NCBI RefSeq assembly: GCF_002831565.1
Contig: NZ_CP025096.1
Span: forward strand, 5,000,609 to 5,064,608
Length of the DNA stretch: 64,000 nucleotides
DNA from: Spirosoma pollinicola
Lineage (GTDB): Bacteria; Bacteroidota; Bacteroidia; Cytophagales; Spirosomataceae
Direction: 5' to 3'
Position 1 is the first letter of the stretch, and the number at the start of each line of letters is the position of its first letter. Positions 57,679 through 64,000 of the stretch are shown here, piece by piece. The notes beneath the pieces were generated by a model. That model was not told the DNA's origin and made no database searches. It was given only the letters and a program-made list of their open reading frames with translations. The position numbers and the translations under genes are program-made.

Positions 57679-58133
57679 TTAGTTTTTCTTCAAGATGATC
57701 TTGATGGTATGCTGCTTACCTGGAAATAGATAGCCATCAAACTGGTAACCTGATGTGATATTAATACTGGCGTCCGGGATGATTGCCTGGACCGTATCGA
57801 CTGAATAGGACTGTCCTGAATTTTAAAGTCGAAGGCCCATCGCAGTTCATAGCCTAAGCCACCTAATCCCTCGGATAAAAACAGGCCTTGGTAGGCAAAA
57901 GCCCCATTTTTATCGGTGCGAAAATCTTGCTGAGACACTAAGTTACTGCCACCAAAAGTTGACCCATTCTTAGCCAATACGCTGAGCGGATAATTCTCAA
58001 CGGGTTTTCCCGTATTGAGTTGAACCGTTCCTGTTATTGACGTTTGTTTATCAACGGCCGTAAAGCCACAGCTTAAACTGCCGGTGAGTATGGCCAAAAG
58101 CAGGCTATGCTTTACTGCTTTTATCGTTTCCAT
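57679..58133 (-). pseudogene. lipoprotein gene with a single-base frameshift
   Basis: The first 105 residues or so encode a lipoprotein (LTGSLSC, Cys22) with a carboxypeptidase-regulatory/Ig-like beta domain (SITGTVQLNTGKPVENYPLS, DKNGAFAYQGLFL). After FDFK the frame turns into a Ser/Arg-rich tail. Shifting by one base restores a good protein (SYSVDTVQAIIPDASINIT, GYQFDGYLFPGKQHTIKIIL) ending at TAA 57679-57681. The shift falls in an A4 run (plus T-run 57821-57824), which would read through if it were A5. It is either a recent inactivating slip, a phase-variable tract or a sequencing error. Confidence 0.75.
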
Positions 58134-58170
58134 CTTCTAAAGACCAGAAAAAGGGTTTAACCGTTGGAAA

Positions 58171-58215
58171 TGTGTTGTATAAGTGGCGCAGCGGCAGACC
58201 GCAGCCACATTACTT
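58171..58215 (-). promoter_or_regulatory. GCGCCACTTATACAACACA motif inside a larger palindrome
   Basis: The motif (minus strand, 58171-58189, ending about 40 nt before the gene at 58133) faces an inverted ACTTATACAA (plus, about 58214-58223). GC-rich complementary strings (GTGGCGCAGCGG, CCGCAGCCAC) lie between, forming an interrupted palindrome of about 50 bp. Confidence 0.5.
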
Positions 58216-58375
58216 ATACAATCTGAATGAGAATAATACAATTTATACGGATTACTAGACAGGTGTGAGGATTTATGTACGACTTTGCAACGCGACCCTA
58301 GACATCTAATTTTTGAAAACAATCAATCATCTAAGATTTGAACAATTGGTAGCAAACCAGTATAAACATCGTTGT

Positions 58376-59728
58376 TTAAAAAAGTAGCTGGGTCGGGGTT
58401 GTGTCCCGAAAATGAATTAACACATCGAAGTGGCCGGTCAAGGCAGTTATAGTATAGTATTTCTCAGGGTGAGTTTCATCAAAAACGGCACCCGCATCGA
58501 ACATTGGGTGCTTGGCGTTCAGCCAGTTGGTTAATACGGTGTCTGGCTGAGGCTGGTACAGGTTCAATGCAAACGTAGCGTACTGCCCTTTACCTAGCAG
58601 GTAGTTGAACGAATTGTTTACCCCTTCCGTACGGATCGAGAGGGATTTTAAGCGGCCAATACCTTGAGAGCCGTCGATGGCTGTAAACGAACCGTTGGTG
58701 AACAGTTGACCCACGATCAGGTATTTCGTCGTCAATTGCTTTTTCAACACAGCGCCCATCGTGGGCAGGTTACAAGACGCAACAGGCATATTGGCCATGT
58801 GATAATTATGAGCCCACAAGCTTACCTTGCCAATGTTCATTCTGGTCAACAGCCATTGCACATTCTCGGCCATATACTGATCCCGTTTGGCACCCGAGTT
58901 ACAGGTGCTGCCATCGCCTAAATCCTGCTGTTGAATGAGCACGCGAGCTGCCTGCCGAGCAATCTCATACTCCATACGTCCGCCCGCAGCAACCCATCTA
59001 CCTTCATTGGCCACAAACCGATTAGACAATACGGCCAAACCCTGGGCATACTGCTGCCGAAGCGGATCGGTCGTTGACAACTTGCTCACAAGCGCATATT
59101 GACTAACCAGGGAATCAACTTTTGATAAAGAAGCGGGGTCAACCTTAGTCAAAAACTCAGTGAGCAAGGGAAATTCGTCATCCGCATACTGGCAATCAAA
59201 ACCGTAGAAGGATAGTTGCTGGTCGGCTGATTTACCAGTATTGTAGTCTTTCATCCACTGGAGCAACTCGCGTACCTCGTCGGTTGACCACGTCCAGAAA
59301 TACATGCTTTTAGCCGCTTCGGCTGCTGAAGCTAGTCCCGTACTCTGGCCATGAATAAACCGGTTTACCATCACTGAGCGGCCGAAACTAGCTTCAAAGG
59401 CGATGGTCTGATGGCCATGTTTCTGAACCAGGTAGCGAAACAGGCGGTCTTTCATTCGAAAAAACTCACGCGTCCCGTGGGTGCCTTCGCCCATACCCAC
59501 CACCTGTGCTTTGGCTAGAACGGTATCCAGAGGGGCTAGCTCAGTAAACTCCCGTGTCGGGTCAGCATCCTGTAAGGGCAGAATGACTTTATTCAACGCC
59601 TGTACAACCCGGATCTTGTCCGCAGATAAGTCGGCTAATGGATCAGGTTCCGCCTTTTGGCAACTGGTCACCAACAGGCTGAAGCCAAGAGAGAACAGAA
59701 GGTGAAAAGCAGGGTAGGGCCTTTGCAT
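58376..59728 (-). CDS. erythromycin-esterase-family lipoprotein
   Basis: A 450-residue protein with a lipoprotein signal (LLVTSC, Cys23). Family motifs: GMGEGTHGTREFF (Glu81, His84), FEASFGRS (Glu112), LSFYGFDCQ, and WAHNYHMAN further on, which supply the His/Glu active-site set of Ere enzymes. Ere proteins hydrolyse macrolide lactones, but most homologues have unknown substrates and resistance cannot be assumed. It is anchored in the envelope. Ends close to the DNA upstream of the frameshifted lipoprotein gene; single-gene unit. Confidence 0.85.
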   Translation of the reverse strand: MQRPYPAFHLLFSLGFSLLVTSCQKAEPDPLADLSADKIRVVQALNKVILPLQDADPTREFTELAPLDTVLAKAQVVGMGEGTHGTREFFRMKDRLFRYLVQKHGHQTIAFEASFGRSVMVNRFIHGQSTGLASAAEAAKSMYFWTWSTDEVRELLQWMKDYNTGKSADQQLSFYGFDCQYADDEFPLLTEFLTKVDPASLSKVDSLVSQYALVSKLSTTDPLRQQYAQGLAVLSNRFVANEGRWVAAGGRMEYEIARQAARVLIQQQDLGDGSTCNSGAKRDQYMAENVQWLLTRMNIGKVSLWAHNYHMANMPVASCNLPTMGAVLKKQLTTKYLIVGQLFTNGSFTAIDGSQGIGRLKSLSIRTEGVNNSFNYLLGKGQYATFALNLYQPQPDTVLTNWLNAKHPMFDAGAVFDETHPEKYYTITALTGHFDVLIHFRDTTPTQLLF

Positions 59729-59781
59729 AACCGAATCAGGGAGTGAAAGCTATTAGATAACTATCAATGGTTGCCGCTTCC

Positions 59782-60390
59782 TTAATTCACCGATAAGGTA
59801 ACATCGTCGTAATAAACTGTACCTGTCGTTTTTGGTAAGAAAAAGAAGATCACATATAAGTTTTGGGTATTAGCCGGAAATGAATCAAAGGTTAGGGTGT
59901 ATTCTTTGAAATCATTGGTTCCTGTAATGGCTACTTTCCCTCGGGTTTCAGTAAAAAAAGCCGATGCGTAATTATCGTTGACTCCCTTATAACCCCCCAT
60001 CGCCATAGAAATGCCTTCACCCTGCATGTTAACGGTCTTAATTTTTGCCTTTAAGGTCAATTTGGCACCAGTCGGAATAGGTGTAGAAGATGTAGTAAGC
60101 GACTGTTGAAAAAGTTGATAAGTCGAGTCACTCGGGGCGGCACTGCAACTAACCTTTATAGAATGGGTGGGTGATGAGGCTGCTTCGGTTGAGTAATCGA
60201 CTGTGTAACTAGTAGGACGAGTAACAGAGTTTTTACTAACATCCGATATCCATGTTGAGTAGGGGGATGTTTCGAAGTCGCCACCGGTAAGCACATTGGC
60301 AATGGTCTGCGGTTGGGCATCGTCCTTTTTACAGGAGTTTAATAAAACGCTACTGCTGAGTATGAATAGGAATATCTTAGTCGCTTTCAT
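59782..60390 (-). CDS. lipoprotein with carbohydrate-binding-like beta-sandwich
   Basis: A 202-residue protein with a lipoprotein signal (LLNSC). The mature domain starts VLTGGDFETSPYSTWISD and ends KTTGTVYYDDVTLSVN, the typical start and end of CBM4/9-like jelly-roll domains (first strand N-x-DFE, last strand YYDDVTL). It probably binds a glycan or is purely structural; no catalytic residues. ATG at 60390 (a TTG precedes it). The erythromycin-esterase-like gene lies 53 nt downstream on the same strand. Confidence 0.65.
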   Translation of the reverse strand: MKATKIFLFILSSSVLLNSCKKDDAQPQTIANVLTGGDFETSPYSTWISDVSKNSVTRPTSYTVDYSTEAASSPTHSIKVSCSAAPSDSTYQLFQQSLTTSSTPIPTGAKLTLKAKIKTVNMQGEGISMAMGGYKGVNDNYASAFFTETRGKVAITGTNDFKEYTLTFDSFPANTQNLYVIFFFLPKTTGTVYYDDVTLSVN

Positions 60391-60682
60391 CAAAAAAATG
60401 TAACTATGTAGTTGAATAGTATTAAAAAGTCCGGTTACTCAATTAACTACTTAGCTTAAAAGAAGTTGATTACACCTATAGTTAACTTATTGATCAATTT
60501 GATCAAAGAGGCTAGCTTTACCTAGTTCCACTATTGAGATTGATTCACCTTATCTAGCTGAGCGATCAAGAATTTTGACAAGCTTCAGTTGACTATTATC
60601 TACTGTTTATCTGATTAACGGCCTTTGACCCAGAAAGGCCACAGAACCAACCTCATCCTATAAATCAAAGATGTGCTTATAG

Positions 60683-60759
60683 TGTAATATTAAACGCTCC
60701 TGCTTGAGACGAAGAAAGTCGGATGTATCTGCTTCTTAAAATGGGCGTTTTTTGAAACA
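60683..60759 (+). repeat. 75-nt intergenic repeat, copy
   Basis: TATTAAACGCTCC, TTGAGACGAAGAAAGTCG, TGTATCTGCTTCTTAAAATG, GGCGTTTTTTGAAAC. First copy after the 12-kb stretch lacking the family. It sits in the 578-bp divergent gap 60391-60968. Confidence 0.85.
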
Positions 60760-60947
60760 CTGCTACTTTGTAGTGCTTAGAAAAACGTAAACTAACTAAC
60801 CTTGCCTTCTGTCTTACAGCTATAAAACAGCTTTTGTTCTTGTGTTACATTTTGTAGTATTTAATATAGTTCTGATTGTATAACAGAAAAATAGGTTCTC
60901 TTGACTAGAACCATTGAGTTATATTCAGTTACTGAAATATTAAGCAC

Positions 60948-60964
60948 CTCACTTATACAACACG
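60948..60964 (+). promoter_or_regulatory. CTCACTTATACAACACG motif
   Basis: Ends only about 5 nt before the ATG at 60969, same orientation. Confidence 0.5.
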
Positions 60965-60968
60965 AGAA

Positions 60969-61655
60969 ATGATATTTTTTATTAGTCTGTTGATCTTTTT
61001 AGCTAAGCCAATTCCGATTAGTGTTATTGAGCAGCAGACTAATTCCTTTTCGGTCAATAAACCGGAGGATAGCTTAACGATCCAGTATGTTGATCTCCGA
61101 ATAAATCCATTGCTTTTTTCCGAGGTAAAGAAATATATTAAAGAACAGCAGGATAGTAGTCAACTATTTAAAGATGGGTTTGGCTATTTAACAATAGCCG
61201 GAATTAAACTGGTTCGTAATGGTAGCCCTATTGAGGTTGGTTCCTTTAAGGAGCATCTAAAAGATGTTGAACTTGAATTTACTATTGGCCTTAGTAGCTT
61301 TTACCCAGCACAGAACATAGGCAAGCCACTTTATTATTCATTCGTGGAGAGTAGACTAATCCTTATTTATGATCAGAATGTGAGATGGATACATCAAAAC
61401 TCCTATTCAACTGCTAGCATAAGCAAACTCAAAGAGCTCGTCAAACAGACACTCATGCCGGTTTTCGATCCTGACTTCACATTTAAAACTCTTCATGGAG
61501 ATAGTATGGTGCTTACACCCGAACGTAGAGAGCAAATGAGTCAAGAACAGATCTTGGAAATGGCCGCTTCAACTTTATCAAAGCTTAAAACGGTTATCGA
61601 GTATGTTGATGGGAGTATTTCCTACCGCTATGTCCAGTTAGGAAAAGTGCGTTAA
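60969..61655 (+). CDS. exported or membrane-anchored protein of unknown function
   Basis: A 228-residue protein with an N-terminal hydrophobic segment (MIFFISLLIFLAKPIPISVI), either a signal peptide or anchor. The rest is alternating helix and strand (LLFSEVKKYIKEQQ, DVELEFTIGLSSFY, LKELVKQTLMPVF, ISYRYVQLGKVR). No family recognised. Confidence 0.55.
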   Translation: MIFFISLLIFLAKPIPISVIEQQTNSFSVNKPEDSLTIQYVDLRINPLLFSEVKKYIKEQQDSSQLFKDGFGYLTIAGIKLVRNGSPIEVGSFKEHLKDVELEFTIGLSSFYPAQNIGKPLYYSFVESRLILIYDQNVRWIHQNSYSTASISKLKELVKQTLMPVFDPDFTFKTLHGDSMVLTPERREQMSQEQILEMAASTLSKLKTVIEYVDGSISYRYVQLGKVR

Positions 61656-61728
61656 ATATTATTATTCTTACATATTGAAAGCTGTACTGCACGTTTCGTA
61701 ATTAAAATTTTCCCTTTGCATAACTAAG

Positions 61729-61751
61729 GTGGCTGTTGCAAAAGTAGGTAA
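61729..61751 (+). repeat. solitary MITE/IS end
   Basis: AGGTGGCTGTTGCAAAAGTA matches the terminal repeat of the element at 37149-37278 better than the element's own left end; no partner end was found within the following 300 bp. With the frameshifted remnant at 61838 it suggests the debris of an insertion in the gap 61656-61986. Confidence 0.45.
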
Positions 61752-61837
61752 GTATAAAATGAACTGTGTTAAAAGTCAAGCCATCGAGCGTAAAATAAGC
61801 TGGTAATGGGGACTTTTAATCTTTATCGAACTTTATA

Positions 61838-62013
61838 ATGACTGACGATATAGCCGCACAGGCGGACCCGCTAATGGCGATTGCTCTGGCGGCCGGTGCC
61901 ATCAACGGTTTAGTTAAAGCACAGCAAGAAGAACGGAACATATAGACCATTTTATCGAAGGCATTGCAGGTGAACGTATCTCAACGCTACTTAAAAAAAT
62001 AGCTCAGATTTAA
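61838..62013 (+). pseudogene. small frameshifted gene remnant
   Basis: From ATG 61838 a 35-codon frame reads MTDDIAAQADPLMAIALAAG then AINGLVKAQQEERNI and stops. Directly after, the +2 frame reads HIDHFIEGIAGERISTLLKK and ends at TAA 62011-62013. Together they look like one small protein of about 58 residues broken by a frameshift. It overlaps the tail of the barrel gene on the other strand by 27 nt. No family recognised. Confidence 0.3.
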
Positions 62014-62640
62014 TGACCAAACCCGCTGATACTGAGGCGTCAGTTTAATGAAGGTGGACGTTCCTGTTATAGGATCAATAGCGGTAAAGTCTTCATATAG
62101 TGATCTCAAACTGTGATAATACCGAACATCCATCACTAGATGAGTACCCAATCGGTATCCCACCCCACCGGTTAAACCTGCATCGAGCCGGTTGATGTTC
62201 TGAGCCGCCAGGGCTTGGTCTTTTTTAGAGGAAAAATAACTGCGCCCAGCCAAAAAGTAGCCTATCTGGCCACCTAACTCGATAAATATTCGATCAAATT
62301 TTGGTTGGAAGCGAACAAAAATTGGCAGTGTCACATAGTCATATTCACTAATGATGGCATCATTTCCCATGATTCCTGAAACCTTCGCTTTAGCGCCATG
62401 ACGAGCATATTTCAGTTCCGCAGCCAGGGCAAAGTTTGACGAGAAAGGCTGTTCCACCGTAACACCCGCGGCATACTGCCATCTCAGACCAGACGTTTTG
62501 TTGATTGAAGGCGTATTTAGCTGTCCCGCATTTAACCCGCCAGTAATGCCGTATCGAAACGAATTTACACTTTGCCCATAACTTCTTCCTGGAAAAACCA
62601 GGAGCCAACATAAGATTAGTACCCGCTTACTTGTTTTCAT
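61987..62640 (-). CDS. PorT-like outer-membrane beta-barrel protein
   Basis: A 217-residue protein with a signal peptide (1-22, ending RSYGQS). The barrel pattern is close to 25938-26564: FRYGITGGLNAGQ, WQYAAGVTVEQPF, LAAELKYARHG, YVTLPIFVRFQPK, IELGGQIGYFLAG, DAGLTGGVGYRLGTH, DVRYYHSL, ending VWSLNLSYFFK. The conserved order of strands shows the two are paralogues. Role unknown. Confidence 0.82.
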   Translation of the reverse strand: MKTSKRVLILCWLLVFPGRSYGQSVNSFRYGITGGLNAGQLNTPSINKTSGLRWQYAAGVTVEQPFSSNFALAAELKYARHGAKAKVSGIMGNDAIISEYDYVTLPIFVRFQPKFDRIFIELGGQIGYFLAGRSYFSSKKDQALAAQNINRLDAGLTGGVGYRLGTHLVMDVRYYHSLRSLYEDFTAIDPITGTSTFIKLTPQYQRVWSLNLSYFFK

Positions 62641-62724
62641 AGTGCTTAGTCAAATATGGATTGATTCATAATAAAATGCATGTCCCGCAGACTCTTTAAC
62701 AACAAGTGAAGAATAGTACGAAGG

Positions 62725-62756
62725 GGCGCCTGAGCGGTCCGCTCCTGCGGCACGAA
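62725..62756. repeat. GC-rich inverted sequence
   Basis: GGGGCGCCTGAGCGG and TCCGCTCCTGCGGCA form overlapping short inverted repeats (GAGCGG/CCGCTC). One of several GC islands in AT-rich gaps with a CCGCnnnnGCGG theme. Confidence 0.35.
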
Positions 62757-62808
62757 ACGATAAATACGCTCAATTTATCGCTCCCTACAAACGCATAATT
62801 GAAAATAA

Positions 62809-64000
62809 TTAGCGAAGTACGGCAACTTTACCTTGGTAGTCCTGGCTTTGTCCGTTAGGTAACTGAACCCGGAGCTGGTAGCTGTAGAAACCCCCTATGA
62901 CGACTTCCTGATTATCCCCATCCCACAAAATAGCACCGTTTGACAGTGTTTCATTCGTCCGATGAAAAACAACATTTCCCCATCGATTATAGATGATTAA
63001 GTCAGTTAGCTGTAAACGGGTAAACGGAAAGAAGAGCGCCCAGCCGTCATTTATCCCATCCCCATTGGGGGAAAAGGAATCTGGCATATAGACCATACTC
63101 GCGCAAGGTTCACCTAATTGAATGATTTGGTGGACCAGGCAGTTTCGCCCGTCTTTCACCGTAACTTCGTAGCGACCCGCTGGCAACTGGCTAAAGGATG
63201 AATCTGGCTGAAAGTCCTGGCCGTTTACACTATACATACGTTTTCCCTGTGCGGTGGCCGAAACCGTCAAACGGCCATCGAGGCTTCCACACGCAGGGGG
63301 TTCAAGCTTAATTGGCCCAATAGCAGGGCCTTCGCTTGGATCAATGATGACCGACTTTGCGGCGCGACAACCCGTTTCATCCCGCACAGTAACAAGGTAG
63401 GTTTTAGCGGCTAGATTTAGGAATACACCGGAGGTGTTCACCTGCACGCTGTCCAGCGAGAACGTCAGCTGGCCATTCCCAAGGGTACGACTCAGGTCAA
63501 TTTGCCCGTTGGACAGGCCACAATGGGTTGCCTTAACGTCGATGTCTTGGAGCTGAAGCGAAATGCTTTTTTTAAGTCTGACCGGTTGCGACGCCAAACA
63601 TCCGTCCTGATCCCGCACCCATACCCGATAGTCTCCAGCCGCTAAGCTGAGAAACGAATTGGCCGGATTAAAATCCACCCCCGTCAAGGAATACTCAAAG
63701 TTACCCGCTCCGCCAAAGGCCGTAATCGCTACGCGACCATTCGACTGGCCACAGGACGGGTCATCGGTATTGACTGAGCTGATTGTAGGGTTTGGCGGAG
63801 CGGCTACTGTAACGTTACTGGTACCCCAACAACCGGCGGCACTGGAATCCATAAGCAGGTATGTCCCTGGCGCTAAGTTGGTGAACACAGGTGATCGTTG
63901 AGCAGGCCCTTTATTTAAACTATAATAAATGGGGTTACGCGCCGTTTCGCCCGTAGCCGTTACCGAAATAACCCCATCATTTTTACCACAGCTAGCGGGT
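62809..64000 (-). CDS. SprB-repeat protein with gliding-motility-associated C-terminal domain (T9SS type B), partial
   Basis: The minus-strand frame is open from the right edge to 62809, at least 397 residues; its start lies outside. It carries at least four SprB-type repeats of about 75 residues with the theme CGxxNGxI..YSLNGx..xxxFxNLxAGxYxVxVxDxxGC (for example SCGQSNGRVAITAFGGAG, HCGLSNGQIDLSRTLG). The final about 95 residues (YMPDSFSPNGDGINDGWAL, IYNRWGNVVFHR, WDGDNQEVVIGGFYSYQLRV) are the gliding-motility-associated CHU_C domain that directs type IX secretion. Probably a large surface adhesin or gliding-related protein. Confidence 0.88.
   Translation of the reverse strand, partial: PASCGKNDGVISVTATGETARNPIYYSLNKGPAQRSPVFTNLAPGTYLLMDSSAAGCWGTSNVTVAAPPNPTISSVNTDDPSCGQSNGRVAITAFGGAGNFEYSLTGVDFNPANSFLSLAAGDYRVWVRDQDGCLASQPVRLKKSISLQLQDIDVKATHCGLSNGQIDLSRTLGNGQLTFSLDSVQVNTSGVFLNLAAKTYLVTVRDETGCRAAKSVIIDPSEGPAIGPIKLEPPACGSLDGRLTVSATAQGKRMYSVNGQDFQPDSSFSQLPAGRYEVTVKDGRNCLVHQIIQLGEPCASMVYMPDSFSPNGDGINDGWALFFPFTRLQLTDLIIYNRWGNVVFHRTNETLSNGAILWDGDNQEVVIGGFYSYQLRVQLPNGQSQDYQGKVAVLR

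Noticed and set aside
58376..59728. Calling the erythromycin-esterase homologue a macrolide resistance gene
   Set aside because: Family motifs are present but the family is broad, and an envelope lipoprotein in an environmental Bacteroidota gives no evidence for macrolide hydrolysis.
560..60759. Integron attC array as an explanation of the same-orientation palindromes
   Set aside because: Copies are palindromic, evenly oriented and of attC-like size, but I find no RYYYAAC / GTTRRRY core boxes, spacing includes many large multi-gene intervals with genes in both directions, and no integron integrase is present.
560..60759. The 75-nt repeats as ordinary intrinsic terminators
   Set aside because: They occur in divergent gaps (2569, 11012, 44083, 60683) as well as after genes, lack U-tracts, and never flip orientation with the gene they would terminate.
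1..64000. CRISPR array
   Set aside because: No closely spaced direct repeats with unique spacers of constant length, and no cas genes.

Overview
The window looks like chromosomal DNA of a Bacteroidota bacterium of the order Cytophagales, most like Spirosoma or a relative. The evidence is a set of families typical of that group: FtsX/MacB-like permeases with a permease-prefix domain behind a PadR regulator, DUF4249 lipoproteins, DUF6624 proteins, TlpA-type lipoproteins with long N-terminal domains, FG-GAP and SprB-type proteins carrying type IX secretion sorting domains, PorT-like beta-barrels, and TAnnTTTG-type promoter elements. No rRNA, complete tRNA, CRISPR array or complete transposase gene was seen. 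The genus is an inference.

Layout. 1-5.4 kb: a truncated membrane protein, an outer-membrane barrel, an S41 peptidase, a TlpA lipoprotein and a RES/Xre toxin-antitoxin pair with a clear operator. 5.4-17 kb: a PadR plus FtsX-permease operon, two secreted hydrolases and a second permease followed by a DUF6624 gene. 17-24.4 kb: a YfhO-like membrane protein, two alpha/beta hydrolases and two more DUF6624 genes. 24.5-30.5 kb: small lipoproteins, a barrel, a TlpA protein and a DUF4249 protein. 31-32.3 kb: a compact metal-response locus (YnfA, a CC-motif secreted protein, and a MerR regulator with a classic 19-bp-spacer operator). 32.5-46.6 kb: secreted and outer-membrane proteins, an FG-GAP/T9SS protein, a third TlpA protein, several unknowns and a gene inactivated by a stop in its signal peptide. 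46.9-48.2 kb: a second DUF4249 copy. 48.4-55.8 kb: a block of minus-strand genes resembling an integrated mobile element (phage-like protein, LytTR regulator, accessory topoisomerase I without zinc fingers, AbiEii-type nucleotidyltransferase with a DUF6922 partner). 56-64 kb: a 404-bp inverted-repeat element, lipoproteins (one frameshifted), an erythromycin-esterase homologue, a barrel and a truncated SprB-repeat/T9SS protein running off the right edge.

The most striking non-coding signal is a family of about 75-nt imperfect palindromes. There is at most one per intergenic gap, with at least 16 recognisable copies, and all lie in the same orientation whatever the direction of the neighbouring genes. 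They can form alternative hairpins and are missing from the mobile-looking 48.4-60.6 kb stretch. A second signal is a directional motif, GCCACTTATACAACA, shortly upstream of ten genes that all encode exported proteins. A third is a pair of 21-bp-periodic GGGGTGAA direct repeats at two distant loci, which resemble LytTR-type operators.
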